A DNA stretch of 64,000 bases from Komagataeibacter oboediens (GCF_003207815.1 NZ_NKTX01000003.1:116429-180428); one strand, 5' to 3'; counted from the stretch's first letter, positions 51,242 through 61,313 are shown. Notes: generated from the letters alone by a model not told the origin. Numbers and translations are program-made.

Positions 51242-51271
51242 CGGGCCTGCTGCAAAGCAGGCCCGTTTTTT
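51242..51271 (+). terminator. intrinsic terminator of the permease gene
   Basis: CGGGCCTGCT pairs with AGCAGGCCCG around GCAA, followed by six T. It lies 48 bases after the permease stop. Confidence 0.92.
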
Positions 51272-51313
51272 ATGGTCCGAAGAGGAAATGACCGATGATT
51301 GCTGCGGGAAAAG

Positions 51314-51395
51314 AGTAAAAGTTTTTGGTGAAGCTATTTTCAAAAAGCTTCAGGAAGCGCCCTTCTGAAAAAGGCAGCATCCATGAAACCCTATC
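51314..51395 (+). repeat. dispersed double-hairpin repeat, copy E
   Basis: AAAAGTTTTTGGTGAAGC, stem GAAGCTATTTT/CAAAAAGCTTC, second stem GCGCCCTTCT/GAAAAAGGCAGC (partly decayed), and right end CATGAAACCCTATCC. It lies between the permease terminator and the terminator of the convergent minus-strand gene, so it is not needed as a terminator here. Confidence 0.8.
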
Positions 51396-51441
51396 CTGAC
51401 AGCACGGGGCCTTAGGGTCTGTCAGACAGGCGGCATGATAT

Positions 51442-51477
51442 GAAAAAGGCCGGCACCCGATGGGGCCGGCCTTTTTC
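51442..51477 (-). terminator. bidirectional intrinsic terminator
   Basis: GAAAAAGGCCGGC pairs with GCCGGCCTTTTTC around ten bases, directly after the stop of the minus-strand coiled-coil gene. Confidence 0.85.
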
Positions 51478-51483
51478 ATTCTG

Positions 51484-51762
51484 TCAGATACTGCGTTCGG
51501 GACGACGGCGCGGGCTGCGTGGGCGATCCGTGCCATTCGGGCTGCCTGTGGTGCGTCGTTCGTTTGTTTTCAGGGCGGGGGCGGCGCTGACTTCGCTTTC
51601 CAGCTGGCGGATGCGTTTCTGCACGCTTTCGCGCAAGGCAGGAGAAGTGTGCGATTTCATGGTGGCCAGCGTTTCACGCAGGTCGCGCAGCTGTTTCTGT
51701 TTTTCAGCAAGCGTGCGGCGGATCGGCTGGTTGTCGGACATCTGTCCGTGGAATGCGCGCAT
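51484..51762 (-). CDS. small coiled-coil protein, unknown function
   Basis: A 92-residue protein. Residues about 12-60 are a strongly helical, heptad-like charged segment (RRTLAEKQKQLRDLRETLATM and RESVQKRIRQLESEV), predicted coiled coil. The C-terminal 30 residues are Arg/Pro-rich and disordered (RPRSPRRRPERSI). AGGA eight bases before ATG 51762 favours this start; ATG 51741 is the alternative. No family is recognised. Its basic tail could bind nucleic acid, but that is a guess. It has its own terminator. Confidence 0.6.
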   Translation of the reverse strand: MRAFHGQMSDNQPIRRTLAEKQKQLRDLRETLATMKSHTSPALRESVQKRIRQLESEVSAAPALKTNERRTTGSPNGTDRPRSPRRRPERSI

Positions 51763-51897
51763 GATAAGTGTCCTGTGGACCTCGGGTCCAGGAAATGGGT
51801 TGTTAACCGGGGTGTGGAAAGACGGACAGCACGCACTGACCCCTGCCTGCGGTCATGGCAGGTTGAGCAGGCGCAGGTACGTGATGAACCGGGGGAC

Positions 51898-52968
51898 CTA
51901 ACCCCCGTTCAGCGCAAGCACATCGGCCAGTCCCGATATCAGGGCCTGACATTCAGCATCGGTACCAATTGTGATGCGTAGCCACTGTGCAATGCGCGGG
52001 GTCCGGAAATGACGCACGATGATCGCCCGTTCCCTCAGGGCGGCGGCAAGATACGCGGCGTCACGGTCCGGGTGCCGGGCAAATATGAAATTTGCCTGTG
52101 ATGGCAGGATCTCGAACCCCATCTTTCCCAGGCTGTCGGTCAGCCTGTTCCGGGAGTTTATGATTTTCTCACGGGTGTTTGCAAGCCATTCCCGATCCTC
52201 GATCGCGGCGATGGCGCCTGCCTGCGCCAGACGGTCCAGCGGATAGGAATTGAAACTGTCCTTCACGCGGGTCAGGGCCGCAATCAGGTCGGGCTGCCCG
52301 ATGGCGTATCCAACCCGCAGTCCCGCCAGCGCGCTGGACTTGGACAGGGTACGCACGACCAGCAGGTTGGGGTACTGCGCCACCAGCGCAATCGCCGTCT
52401 CCGCGCCGAAGTCGACATAGGCTTCATCCACGACTACCACCGCGTCGGGGTGGTCCTCCAGCACGGTGCGGATGGCGTCCAGCCCCAGCGCGATTCCGGT
52501 GGGGGCGTTGGGGTTGGGGATGATGATGCCACCACACGGCCTGCGATAGGCGGCGGTATCGATGCGCATGGCGTCATCCAGCGCCACCATCTCATGCCTT
52601 ATGCCATACAGTCCGCAGTACACAGGATAGAAGCTGTAGGTAATATCGGGAAACAGCAGGGGGTCTTCGTGGTTGAGCAGCCCCTGAAAGGTATGGGCCA
52701 GCACTTCGTCCGATCCATTGCCCACGAAAACGTGGTCAACCGGGACATCATGCGCGCGCGCGATCGCGGCACACAGCGCCTGCGCCGTGGGGTCGGGATA
52801 CAGGCGCAGCGTGTCGTTGGTGGCGGCGCGAATGGCCTCCAGCACCTTTGGCGACGGGCCATACGGGCATTCGTTGGTATTCAGCTTGATCAGGTTGGCC
52901 AGTCTGGGCTGTTCCCCCGGCACGTAGGGGGTCAGGGTATGGACGACAGGGCTCCAGAAACGGCTCAT
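51898..52968 (-). CDS. hisC: histidinol-phosphate aminotransferase
   Basis: A 356-residue class II-like PLP aminotransferase of the HisC family, which converts imidazole-acetol phosphate to histidinol phosphate. [17 protein letters not shown] near the start is the HisC substrate-binding stretch. GNGSDEVL binds the PLP phosphate, [11 protein letters not shown] gives the Asn, DEAYVDFG the Asp, and the Schiff-base Lys210 is in [19 protein letters not shown]. The length matches HisC (about 356). Other his genes are not in the window. Phenylalanine/tyrosine aminotransferase activity is possible in this family. Confidence 0.95.
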   Translation of the reverse strand: MSRFWSPVVHTLTPYVPGEQPRLANLIKLNTNECPYGPSPKVLEAIRAATNDTLRLYPDPTAQALCAAIARAHDVPVDHVFVGNGSDEVLAHTFQGLLNHEDPLLFPDITYSFYPVYCGLYGIRHEMVALDDAMRIDTAAYRRPCGGIIIPNPNAPTGIALGLDAIRTVLEDHPDAVVVVDEAYVDFGAETAIALVAQYPNLLVVRTLSKSSALAGLRVGYAIGQPDLIAALTRVKDSFNSYPLDRLAQAGAIAAIEDREWLANTREKIINSRNRLTDSLGKMGFEILPSQANFIFARHPDRDAAYLAAALRERAIIVRHFRTPRIAQWLRITIGTDAECQALISGLADVLALNGG

Positions 52969-52996
52969 CAGGGTGAAATCCAGATTGTCAGGGTCA

Positions 52997-53040
52997 TGAA
53001 AACAGGCGCGCGCCCATCCCCGGTGTGGGCACGGGCGCGC
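52997..53040 (-). terminator. probable terminator of the ankyrin gene
   Basis: Read on the minus strand, GCGCGCCC pairs with GGGCGCGC around a 17-base loop, followed by GCCTGTTTTCAT. It separates the ankyrin gene from hisC downstream. Confidence 0.6.
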
Positions 53041-53062
53041 GGGAGTAAGGAAAAGAAGGGTA

Positions 53063-53611
53063 TCAGGCCCCGGCAGGCGCCGGGCGGTTCATGGCGGACA
53101 GCAGGGCGGTATTGCCCTGGCGGGTGGCAAAGATGCGCGCGCTGATCCCCTCGCCATCACGCAGGTCAGGGTTGGCGCCATGATCCAGCAGGAAGGTCAC
53201 CATGGGGTCCCGGTTGAACATGACCGCAAAGATCAGCGGCGTGCGGCCGACAAAATTGGGCACGTCAATCGCGGCCCCATGTTCCACCAGCACGCGTGCG
53301 CAGGGCAGGTCGCCCTTGAACGCCACACCGGCCAGCGCGGTCGCCCCCTTGGCGTCCTGCAGGTTGGGGTTGGCCCCACCCGCCAGCAGGGCGTGCACGG
53401 TCTTGGCATGGCCGTTATAGGCCGCCAGGATCAGCGCGGTGTAACCTTTGTCATTGCGGGTATCGGGGTTAATGCCCGCATTCAGGAATTCGCTGACCAG
53501 GTCTGTCTGTCCATCACGGGCGGCGGACAGGAACAGGGTCTCGATTTCCGCGTTGCTGAAGGATTCGGGTGCGGCGGCGGCGGGGTCGCCGCTGGCGATT
53601 GTCTTGCTCAT
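53063..53611 (-). CDS. ankyrin-repeat protein
   Basis: A 182-residue protein made of about five ankyrin repeats. Clear units are [54 protein letters not shown] and [28 protein letters not shown] (each quoted in part), each with the TPLxxA turn and the ANPN-type hairpin. There is no signal peptide. Ankyrin folds bind other proteins. In some bacteria a similar gene accompanies a catalase, but none is here. It is 102 bases downstream of the MBL-fold gene on the same strand. Confidence 0.93.
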   Translation of the reverse strand: MSKTIASGDPAAAAPESFSNAEIETLFLSAARDGQTDLVSEFLNAGINPDTRNDKGYTALILAAYNGHAKTVHALLAGGANPNLQDAKGATALAGVAFKGDLPCARVLVEHGAAIDVPNFVGRTPLIFAVMFNRDPMVTFLLDHGANPDLRDGEGISARIFATRQGNTALLSAMNRPAPAGA

Positions 53612-53713
53612 ATGCCTGCCTCGCGGGTCGGGTTGCGGAAAACGGGGGCGGGGGCCGGTCCCGTCAGATGCGGCGGATCATAGGACGGTTCGGCTGAAAA
53701 GAACATCGGGCAA

Positions 53714-54739
53714 TCACGCATCATCGGGTTGCCGCCATGCAATGTCGCGGCATTCCCCATGGTCCATGACGCCCATCGTATCGGGGGGCAGGCCGGCCTC
53801 CTGCACGGCGCGGGCCAGCCTGTGCACGGGTTCATCCATGGGTTCATCCGTCAGGCGGAACGTGCCGAAATGCATGCCAATGCCATGCTTCGCCCCAAGC
53901 TGGCGCAGGCCTGTCAGCGCTTCCTCGGGGGTGGCATGCACGCCTGCCATGAGTGCGCGCGGGTCATACGCCCCGATGGGCAGAAGCGCGATGTCCGGCG
54001 CCCCCAGCCGTTCGCGGATCAGCCTCCAGTGCCGTCCGTGCGCGGTGTCGCCAGCAAAGAACAGCCGGTGCCCCGCCCCGTCATGCAGCATGAACCCGCC
54101 CCACAGGCTTTTGTTGCGATCGAAGGGAGTGCGGGCCGCGCCGTGACGGGCGGGGGTGCAGGTCACCTGCAGGCCCGGTATGGCCACGGACTGCCACCAG
54201 TCCAGTTCCATGATGCGCCGCAGCCCGGTCCCGCGCATGAAGCGGGCGTTGCACAGCGGGGTGACCACCAGCGGGTCATCCCCCCGCCGCGCCAGCGCGC
54301 GCAGGGTGGGCAGGTCCATGTGATCGTAATGCGCATGGGATACCAGCGCCACGTCAATGCGCGGCAGGTCGGCCAGCCCCCGTCCCGGCGCGCGCACACG
54401 TTTTGGCCCCATGAAGGAAAAGGGCGAGCAGCGCATGGAGAAGATGGGATCGGTCAGGATGCTCAACGCCGTGCCGTCGGGGCGGGGCAGGCGGATCAGG
54501 AACGTGCTGTGCCCGATAAATGTCACCTGTACCGTTGCCGCCGCAGACGGGGCATGCGGGTCGCCTTTGGGCGGCGGGTTCCCGATCCATTTGGGCCAGT
54601 CCGATTTCGGTCGGTTCCACTGCCATTTCAGGATGGACAGGCGGCGCATCCGCCCCGGCGGCGTGGCGTCGGGGCGGATGGCGGGGGGATTGAAAAAGCG
54701 GGTGCCATCCGTGTGGTCGCTGGCGGGTAGCTGGGGCAT
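53714..54739 (-). CDS. MBL-fold hydrolase, NAPE-PLD/RomA-like
   Basis: A 341-residue metallo-beta-lactamase-fold protein of the RomA/NAPE-phospholipase D-like group. The metal motif is HAHYDHMD (HxHxDH), preceded by VTFIGHSTFLIRL and ILTDPIFSMRCSPFSFMGPKR, both typical of this group. FAGDTAHGRHW supplies the next metal Asp and HFGTFRLTDEPMDEP the last His region. Members hydrolyse phosphodiester-type bonds, and some may act on membrane lipids; no substrate can be assigned. No signal peptide. GGAG before ATG 54739 supports this start over the longer ORF. Confidence 0.92.
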   Translation of the reverse strand: MPQLPASDHTDGTRFFNPPAIRPDATPPGRMRRLSILKWQWNRPKSDWPKWIGNPPPKGDPHAPSAAATVQVTFIGHSTFLIRLPRPDGTALSILTDPIFSMRCSPFSFMGPKRVRAPGRGLADLPRIDVALVSHAHYDHMDLPTLRALARRGDDPLVVTPLCNARFMRGTGLRRIMELDWWQSVAIPGLQVTCTPARHGAARTPFDRNKSLWGGFMLHDGAGHRLFFAGDTAHGRHWRLIRERLGAPDIALLPIGAYDPRALMAGVHATPEEALTGLRQLGAKHGIGMHFGTFRLTDEPMDEPVHRLARAVQEAGLPPDTMGVMDHGECRDIAWRQPDDA

Positions 54740-55164
54740 GCGTGGTCTCCATCGGCCGACGGGCACGACCCCTGATCTGGTGGGGAAGGTCGGGCGGCAT
54801 GTCAAATTCCGCCCGTATGTGTGACGGGGGGCAACCGTGCGGGATGCCACGCGCTGCTATAGGGCAATGGCAAGGCGCGGCCCCCTGCCGGCCGGGACGT
54901 GGTAACGGCTTGATGAGATGGCTTGTTCCGTCCCGAAGGTCGTGAGAAGGTGCGTGCCGTAAAAAGCCTTTTTCCCTGCGTCCCGCGCTGTCCGCCGCCG
55001 GGTGGCCCGGATGCTGGTGGTGTGGAAAGAAAAACAAGAAAGGTTGTCGTGTTCAGGCATCAGGCCCGGCCCGATCAGGACAACGACCATGGCTGTAAGG
55101 AGGCCGGTCTCTCATGCGTTCCCTGACTACATCCCCCCTGATGGCACCTGAAGGAGGTGGCGCA
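54740..55164. other. 425-base region between the MBL gene and tkt
   Basis: No supported gene. It must hold the divergent promoters. I see no convincing -10/-35 pair. GTTGTC (55043-55048) and GACAAC (55079-55084) could form a long-range stem in the tkt leader, and AAGGAGG at about 55152 is a very strong ribosome-binding site for tkt. Confidence 0.4.
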
Positions 55165-57225
55165 ATGCCCACCAATATCGATACGCTGTGCATCAACACA
55201 ATCCGCACACTGTCCATGGACGCGGTGCAGAAAGCCAATTCCGGCCACCCCGGCACCCCCATGGCGCTTGCTCCCGTCGGCTATACGCTGTGGCGCGATG
55301 TGCTGAACTACGACCCGGCCAATCCGCTATGGCCCAACCGCGACCGTTTCGTGCTGTCGATCGGCCACGCGTCCATGCTGCTGTATTCGCTGATCTATCT
55401 GGCCGGCATCCGCGACATACGCCCTGGTGGGGTCAGCAATGACCGTCCCGCGCTGACGCTGGAGGATATCGAGCAGTTCCGCCAGCTGGACTCGCTCACC
55501 CCCGGCCACCCCGAATACCATCATACCGCAGGTGTCGAGACCACGACCGGCCCGCTGGGTCAGGGCTGCGGCAATTCCGTTGGCATGGCGATCGCGGAAA
55601 AATGGCTGGCCGAGCACTATAACCGGCCCGGATTCAAGCTGTTCGATCACCATATCTATACAATGTGCGGTGATGGCGACAACATGGAAGGCGTCGCCAG
55701 CGAGGCCGCGTCCATTGCGGGCCACCTGAAGCTGGGCAACTTGACATGGATCTATGACAGCAATCATATCTCCATCGAAGGCTCGACCCGGATCGCCTTT
55801 ACCGAAAGCGTGCACAAGCGCTTCGAGGCCTATGGCTGGCATGTGCTGGAACTCAAGGACGCCAACGATACGGGCGATTTCCGTCGCCTGCTGGCCGAAG
55901 CGAAGGCCGAAACGTCACGGCCTACGCTGATCATCGTCCATTCCATCATCGGCTGGGGCGCGCCGCACCTTGCCGGGACGGCGGAAGCGCACGGTTCCCC
56001 GCTGGGTGTCGAGGAAATCCGCGAGACCAAGAAATTCTATGGCTGGCCGGAAGACAGGGACTTCTACGTGCCCGATGGCGTGGCCGAACATTTCCAGGCG
56101 GGCATCGCCACCCGTGGCGCTGCCGCGTCGAAGGCGTGGGACGAACTGTTCGCCGCCTACCGCGCCAAATATCCGGCCGAGGCCGCACAGCTGGATCACA
56201 TCTTCGCGGGGACGCTGCCCGAAGGATGGGACAAGGACATCCCGGTATTCGACGCGGATGCCAAGGGTGTCGCCTCACGCGCAAGTTCGGGCAAGGTCCT
56301 GAACGAAATCGCGAAGAACTATCCGTGGATGATCGGCGGTTCGGCCGACCTGTCGCCATCCACCAAGACACACCTGACATTCGATGGCGCGGGTGATTTC
56401 CAGCCGCCGCAGTGGGGCGGCACCTATGGCGGGCGTAACCTGCATTTCGGCGTGCGTGAACATGCGATGGGGTCGATCAGCAATGGTCTGGCGCTGTATG
56501 GCATCCGGGCCTACTGCTCGGGCTTCCTGATCTTCTCGGATTACATGAAGCCGCCGATCCGGCTGTCGTCGCTGATGAAGCTGCCGGTGACCTATATCTT
56601 CACCCACGATTCGATCGGGGTAGGGGAAGACGGCCCGACTCACCAGCCCATCGAACAGCTGGCCCAGCTGCGCGCCACCCCCGGCGTGACCGTGCTGCGC
56701 CCGGCGGATGCGAACGAGGTGGCCGAAGCCTGGCGCACGCTGGTCCGGATCACGGACCGCCCCAGCGTGCTGGCGCTGAGCCGCCAGAACCTGCCCACCA
56801 TCTGCCGCAAGACCTATGCGCCAGCAACAGGGCTGGCAAAAGGGGCCTATGTCCTTGCGGATGCCGACGGGCGTCCCGATGTCATCCTTATGGCAACGGG
56901 TAGCGAAGTCGGGCTGATCATCAAGGCGGCGGAGAAGCTGAAGGCGGATGGCATCAAGGTGCGTCTTGTCTCCATGCCGTCGTGGGATCTGTTCGAAGCG
57001 CAGCCCAAATCCTATCGCGACAGCGTGCTGCCGCCCGACATCACTGCGCGCGTTGCGGTGGAACAGGCGGCCCAGCTGGGCTGGGACCGGTATACCGGCC
57101 TTGCGGGGGAGACGATCGTCATGCACGGCTTTGGCGCTTCCGCCCCGGCGGGACAGCTGGAGGTCAAATTCGGGTTCACGGTTGATGCCGTGGTGGCCGC
57201 TGCCCGCAGGCAGGCGGGCAAATAG
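55165..57225 (+). CDS. tkt: transketolase
   Basis: A 686-residue thiamine-diphosphate transketolase that moves two-carbon units between sugar phosphates in the pentose phosphate pathway. SMDAVQKANSGHPGTPMALAP near the start carries the substrate His; MCGDGDNMEGVASEAASIAGH (about 170-190, in part) is the ThDP/metal GDG motif; the Pyr domain has HDSIGVGEDGPTHQP, the transketolase signature. The ORF also opens at 55114, but the AGGAGG seven bases before ATG 55165 decides the start. It is the first gene of a pentose-phosphate block with tal-pgi, gnd and zwf downstream. Confidence 0.97.
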   Translation: MPTNIDTLCINTIRTLSMDAVQKANSGHPGTPMALAPVGYTLWRDVLNYDPANPLWPNRDRFVLSIGHASMLLYSLIYLAGIRDIRPGGVSNDRPALTLEDIEQFRQLDSLTPGHPEYHHTAGVETTTGPLGQGCGNSVGMAIAEKWLAEHYNRPGFKLFDHHIYTMCGDGDNMEGVASEAASIAGHLKLGNLTWIYDSNHISIEGSTRIAFTESVHKRFEAYGWHVLELKDANDTGDFRRLLAEAKAETSRPTLIIVHSIIGWGAPHLAGTAEAHGSPLGVEEIRETKKFYGWPEDRDFYVPDGVAEHFQAGIATRGAAASKAWDELFAAYRAKYPAEAAQLDHIFAGTLPEGWDKDIPVFDADAKGVASRASSGKVLNEIAKNYPWMIGGSADLSPSTKTHLTFDGAGDFQPPQWGGTYGGRNLHFGVREHAMGSISNGLALYGIRAYCSGFLIFSDYMKPPIRLSSLMKLPVTYIFTHDSIGVGEDGPTHQPIEQLAQLRATPGVTVLRPADANEVAEAWRTLVRITDRPSVLALSRQNLPTICRKTYAPATGLAKGAYVLADADGRPDVILMATGSEVGLIIKAAEKLKADGIKVRLVSMPSWDLFEAQPKSYRDSVLPPDITARVAVEQAAQLGWDRYTGLAGETIVMHGFGASAPAGQLEVKFGFTVDAVVAAARRQAGK

Positions 57226-57236
57226 GCACAATGGAC

Positions 57237-57275
57237 GGGCAGGCGGGACATGACGTTCCGCCTGCCCTGTTTTTT
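57237..57275 (+). terminator. intrinsic terminator after tkt
   Basis: GGGCAGGCGG pairs with CCGCCTGCCC around an 11-base loop, followed by TGTTTTTT. It suggests tkt and tal-pgi are at least partly separate transcripts. Confidence 0.9.
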
Positions 57276-57337
57276 GAAGACGCAGTATTGGCGGCGCGGG
57301 GCTTTCCCGCGCCGTCGGCAAGCAAAGGAAGCACAGC

Positions 57338-60196
57338 ATGAGTGCGCGTGAATCTGGTGGCGAAAATCCGTTAAAGGAACTGGCCCGCTATGGTCAGTCC
57401 CCATGGCTGGACTTTATCCAGCGCTCCTATACCGAAAATGGCAGCCTGAAGAAGCTGGTGGATGAAGACGGGCTGAAGGGCGTGACCTCCAATCCCGCCA
57501 TTTTCCAGAAAGCCATGGGTCAGGGCACGGATTACGATGCCCAGATCCGTTCGGTGCTGGCCCATCAGGTTCTTGACGCGGGCGCGCTGTATGAACTGCT
57601 GGCCGTGGACGACATCCGCGCCGCGGCCAGGGTGCTGTATCCCGTCTATGAACAGACAAAGGCCGTGGATGGCTATGTCAGCCTCGAAGTCTCGCCCTAT
57701 CTGGCGCGTGACACCAAGGGCACGCTGCACGAGGCACTGCGTCTGTGGAAAGCGGTCGATGCCCGCAACCTCATGATCAAGATTCCCGGCACCGAGGAAG
57801 GCGTGCCCGCCGTGCGCGCTACCATTGCCGAAGGGCTGAGCATCAACGTCACGCTGCTGTTCTCGATCGATGCGTACAAGAAGGTTCTGGAAGCCTACAT
57901 CACCGGACTGGAAGACCGTCTTGGCCGTGGTGAAAGCGTAAAGAACATCGCCAGTGTCGCGTCCTTCTTCGTCAGCCGCATCGACGTGAAGATCGACAAG
58001 GAAATCGACACCCGCGTGGCGAAGGGCGACAAGGACAGTGCGGCGCTGAAGGCGCTGCGCGGCAAGGTGGCGATCGCCAACGCCAAGATGGCGTATGAAC
58101 ACTGGAAGGCCGTGATGGCCAGCCCGCGCTGGAAAAAGCTGGCTGATGCCGGCGCCCAGCCACAGCGCCTGCTGTGGGCCAGCACGGGCACTAAGGACAA
58201 GTCCTTCAGCGATGTACTGTATGTGGACGGCCTGATCGGCCCCGAGACGGTCAACACCATCCCCCCCGTGACGTTCGATGCCTTCCGTGACCACGGCAAG
58301 GTCGCCCCGACCCTGACGCAGGATGTCGAGGGCGCGAAGAAGGTTCTTGCGGAAGCCCGGCGGCTCGGCCTTGATCTGGATGGCGTGACGAAGGTGCTGG
58401 TGGATGAGGGGGTTGCCTCCTTCGCCGATGCGTTTGATGACCTGCTGGGATCGGTTGCGGCCAAACAGGCGGCATTCCTTGGCAAGAAGGTCACGTCCAC
58501 CGCGCTCAAGCTGCCTGCGGACCTGCAGAAGGCGGTCGATGCGGAACTGGAGACATGGCGCAAGAAAGGCAATGTCCGTCGCGTATGGGACAAGGATGCA
58601 ACCCTTTGGACCGGCAAGGATGAGGCAAGCTGGCTGAAATGGCTGGACATCACCGATGACCAGGTTGCGGCCCTGTCGAAATTCGAGAATTTCCAGGCGG
58701 AAGTGAAGGCACGCGGCTTCCGCGATGCGCTGCTGCTGGGCATGGGCGGTTCAAGCCTTGGGCCTGAAGTGCTGGCCCAGACATTTGGCAAGCATGAAGG
58801 CTTTCCGCACCTGTACGTGCTGGACAGCACGGACCCGCAGCAGGTACGTGATTTCGAGAAAAAGATCGATATCAGCAAGACGCTGTTCATCGTCTCGTCC
58901 AAATCCGGCGGCACGCTGGAGCCGAACATCCTCAAGGCCTATTTCTTCGATCAGGCGAAAAAGGTGCTGGGCGACAAGGCCGGTTCGCACTTCATCACCG
59001 TGACCGATCCGGGTTCGCACATGGAAGACGTGGCGAAGAAGGACGGGTTCTGGAAAATCTTCTACGGTGAAAAGCAGATCGGTGGCCGGTACTCCGTCCT
59101 GTCCGATTTTGGCATGGTGCCGGCAGCCGTTGCCGGCCTGCCGCTGAAGCTGCTGCTGGAATCGGCACAGCGTGGCGAGAAATCCTGTGCCGCCTCCGTC
59201 CCGCCCGCGCAGAATCCCGGCGTGGTGCTGGGGGCCGTGCTGGGTGTGGCCGCGCGCGATTTCGGTCGTGACAAGGTGACCATCATCGCATCGCCCGGCA
59301 TTTACGACATGGGCGCATGGCTGGAACAGCTGATTGCGGAATCGACCGGCAAGGACGGCAAGGGCCTGATCCCCATCGATGATGAAACCATCGGCAAGCC
59401 GGGCGTGTATGGCAGGGACCGGGTGTTTGCCTACCTGCGGCTGGCTGAAGATCCCTGCCCGAAGCAGGACGCGGCCTTCGCCGCGCTGGCCGAAGCGGGT
59501 GAGCCGGTCGTCACCATCGAACTGCATGAACGCCGTCAGGTGCTGGAGGAATTCTTCCGCTGGGAATTCGCGACCGCCGTCGCCGGTGCGGTGATCGGGA
59601 TCAACCCGTTCAACCAGCCCGATGTCGAGGAATCGAAGATCGAAACCAAGAAGATCACCACCGCCTATAACGAAACCGGCAGGCTGCCGCCGTATGAGCC
59701 GTTTGCCAAGGACGGCCCCTTCGCCTTCTATGCCGATCCGAAAAATGCCGCGGCACTGGGTGGTGGCAAGACGGCGGAAGCGATCCTGAAAGCACATTTC
59801 GCCCGCGGGAAGGCAGGTGATTACGTTGCCCTGCTGGCCTATATCGACCGCGATACATGGACGCGTGAATGGATACAGAAGGTACGCCTTGACCTGCGTG
59901 ACGCGCTGAAGCTGGCCACGGCCGCCGAATTCGGCCCCCGTTTCCAGCATTCGACCGGGCAGGCCTACAAGGGTGGTCCAGACACGGGCGTATTCCTGCA
60001 GATTACATGTGATGATGAGGTCAACCTGCCGGTGCCGGGGGAAAAATATACCTTCAGCATCGTCAAGGAAGCGCAGGCCCGTGGCGACATGGAGGTACTG
60101 GCCGAACGTGGCCGCCGTGTGCTGCGTGTTCACATTCATGGTGAACTGAAGGCCGGTCTTGAAAAACTTGGGCAGGATATTGCCCGCGCGGTCTGA
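57338..60196 (+). CDS. tal-pgi: bifunctional transaldolase/glucose-6-phosphate isomerase
   Basis: A 952-residue fusion. Residues about 10-375 are a transaldolase (GVTSNPAIFQKAM, SLEVSPYLARDT, INVTLLFSIDAYKKV, SVASFFVSRIDVKID), which moves three-carbon units. Residues about 400-950 are a phosphoglucose isomerase: GMGGSSLGPEVL (about 468-479), VSSKSGGTLEPN, and a C-terminal AFALGVLAYIDRDTW-like end. The two enzymes share sugar phosphates of the pentose phosphate route, and such fusions are known in acetic acid bacteria and some other lineages. AAAGGAAG precedes the ATG. It lies between tkt and gnd, each separated by a terminator. Confidence 0.96.
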   Translation: MSARESGGENPLKELARYGQSPWLDFIQRSYTENGSLKKLVDEDGLKGVTSNPAIFQKAMGQGTDYDAQIRSVLAHQVLDAGALYELLAVDDIRAAARVLYPVYEQTKAVDGYVSLEVSPYLARDTKGTLHEALRLWKAVDARNLMIKIPGTEEGVPAVRATIAEGLSINVTLLFSIDAYKKVLEAYITGLEDRLGRGESVKNIASVASFFVSRIDVKIDKEIDTRVAKGDKDSAALKALRGKVAIANAKMAYEHWKAVMASPRWKKLADAGAQPQRLLWASTGTKDKSFSDVLYVDGLIGPETVNTIPPVTFDAFRDHGKVAPTLTQDVEGAKKVLAEARRLGLDLDGVTKVLVDEGVASFADAFDDLLGSVAAKQAAFLGKKVTSTALKLPADLQKAVDAELETWRKKGNVRRVWDKDATLWTGKDEASWLKWLDITDDQVAALSKFENFQAEVKARGFRDALLLGMGGSSLGPEVLAQTFGKHEGFPHLYVLDSTDPQQVRDFEKKIDISKTLFIVSSKSGGTLEPNILKAYFFDQAKKVLGDKAGSHFITVTDPGSHMEDVAKKDGFWKIFYGEKQIGGRYSVLSDFGMVPAAVAGLPLKLLLESAQRGEKSCAASVPPAQNPGVVLGAVLGVAARDFGRDKVTIIASPGIYDMGAWLEQLIAESTGKDGKGLIPIDDETIGKPGVYGRDRVFAYLRLAEDPCPKQDAAFAALAEAGEPVVTIELHERRQVLEEFFRWEFATAVAGAVIGINPFNQPDVEESKIETKKITTAYNETGRLPPYEPFAKDGPFAFYADPKNAAALGGGKTAEAILKAHFARGKAGDYVALLAYIDRDTWTREWIQKVRLDLRDALKLATAAEFGPRFQHSTGQAYKGGPDTGVFLQITCDDEVNLPVPGEKYTFSIVKEAQARGDMEVLAERGRRVLRVHIHGELKAGLEKLGQDIARAV

Positions 60197-60207
60197 CCGC
60201 ATGCTGG

Positions 60208-60239
60208 CCCGCCCCCTCTGACGAAGGGGCGGGTTTTTT
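60208..60239 (+). terminator. intrinsic terminator after tal-pgi
   Basis: CCCGCCCC pairs with GGGGCGGG around ten bases, followed by six T, 12 bases after the tal-pgi stop. Confidence 0.92.
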
Positions 60240-60314
60240 GATGGGGGTCATTGGGAAATGGCCATGATGGCGGTAGGACTACGGTCCTATCCCATCTTCT
60301 AGGAGTGTTTGATC

Positions 60315-61313
60315 ATGCAAATCGGTATTGTTGGCCTTGGCAAGATGGGCGGCAACATTTCCATCCGCCTGACCCGCCACGGTCATGACGTGGTGGCCTT
60401 TGACCGTGATCCCGCCGTGACCGCCAAGGTCTGCGCGCAGGGTGAAGGCAATCGCTGCACTCCCGCCACCGGGCTGAAAGACATGGTGGGCAAGCTTGCG
60501 GGCCGCAAGGTTGTCTGGCTCATGCTGCCTGCGGGCGAGGTGACGGAACAGGCCGTGCAGGAACTCGGGACGCTCATGGGCAAGGGCGATATCGTGATCG
60601 ACGGCGGCAATTCGTTTTACAAGGACGACATCCGCCGTGCCGCGGAACTGATGAAAAAGGGCATCCATTACGTTGATGTCGGTACGTCGGGCGGCGTGTG
60701 GGGCCTGGAACGCGGGTACTGCATGATGTACGGCGGCACCAAGGACGCCACGGATTACATCGACCCCATCCTGTCTGCGCTGGCGCCGGGAATTGGCGAC
60801 ATCCCGCGTACGCCGGGCCGTGACAAGTCCGGTTTCGACCCGCGTGCCGAGCAGGGCTACCTGCATTGCGGTCCCGCAGGTTCCGGCCATTTCGTGAAAA
60901 TGGTCCATAACGGCATCGAATACGGCATCATGCAGGCCTTCGCCGAAGGCTTTGACGTGATGAAGTCCAAGAATTCGACCGACCTGCCCGAAGACCAGCG
61001 TTTTGAGCTGAACATGCCCGACATTGCCGAAGTCTGGCGCCGTGGCAGCGTGGTGTCGTCGTGGCTGCTTGACCTGTCGGCCAGCGCGCTTGCGGGCAAC
61101 CCCGACCTGTCGAACTACAAGGGCGACGTGGCCGATTCGGGCGAAGGCCGCTGGACCATTGAGGCCGCGATCGAAGAGGCGGTGCCGGTGCCCGTCATTA
61201 CCGCGTCGCTGTTCACGCGCTTCCGTTCGCGCACGGGCAACAACTTTGCCGAAAAGATGCTGTCTGCCATGCGCTTCGGTTTTGGCGGTCACATTGAGGG
61301 TACGAATAACTGA
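60315..61313 (+). CDS. gnd: 6-phosphogluconate dehydrogenase, short NAD-type
   Basis: A 332-residue decarboxylating 6-phosphogluconate dehydrogenase, giving ribulose 5-phosphate, CO2 and NAD(P)H. The short length and sequence match the GntZ-type, NAD-preferring class (E. coli Gnd has 468). [14 protein letters not shown] is the Rossmann loop; [19 protein letters not shown] binds substrate; and the [19 protein letters not shown] segment holds the catalytic Lys and Asn. AGGAG nine bases before ATG 60315 decides the start over the TTG at 60309. It follows the tal-pgi terminator and precedes zwf by 150 bases. Confidence 0.97.
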   Translation: MQIGIVGLGKMGGNISIRLTRHGHDVVAFDRDPAVTAKVCAQGEGNRCTPATGLKDMVGKLAGRKVVWLMLPAGEVTEQAVQELGTLMGKGDIVIDGGNSFYKDDIRRAAELMKKGIHYVDVGTSGGVWGLERGYCMMYGGTKDATDYIDPILSALAPGIGDIPRTPGRDKSGFDPRAEQGYLHCGPAGSGHFVKMVHNGIEYGIMQAFAEGFDVMKSKNSTDLPEDQRFELNMPDIAEVWRRGSVVSSWLLDLSASALAGNPDLSNYKGDVADSGEGRWTIEAAIEEAVPVPVITASLFTRFRSRTGNNFAEKMLSAMRFGFGGHIEGTNN

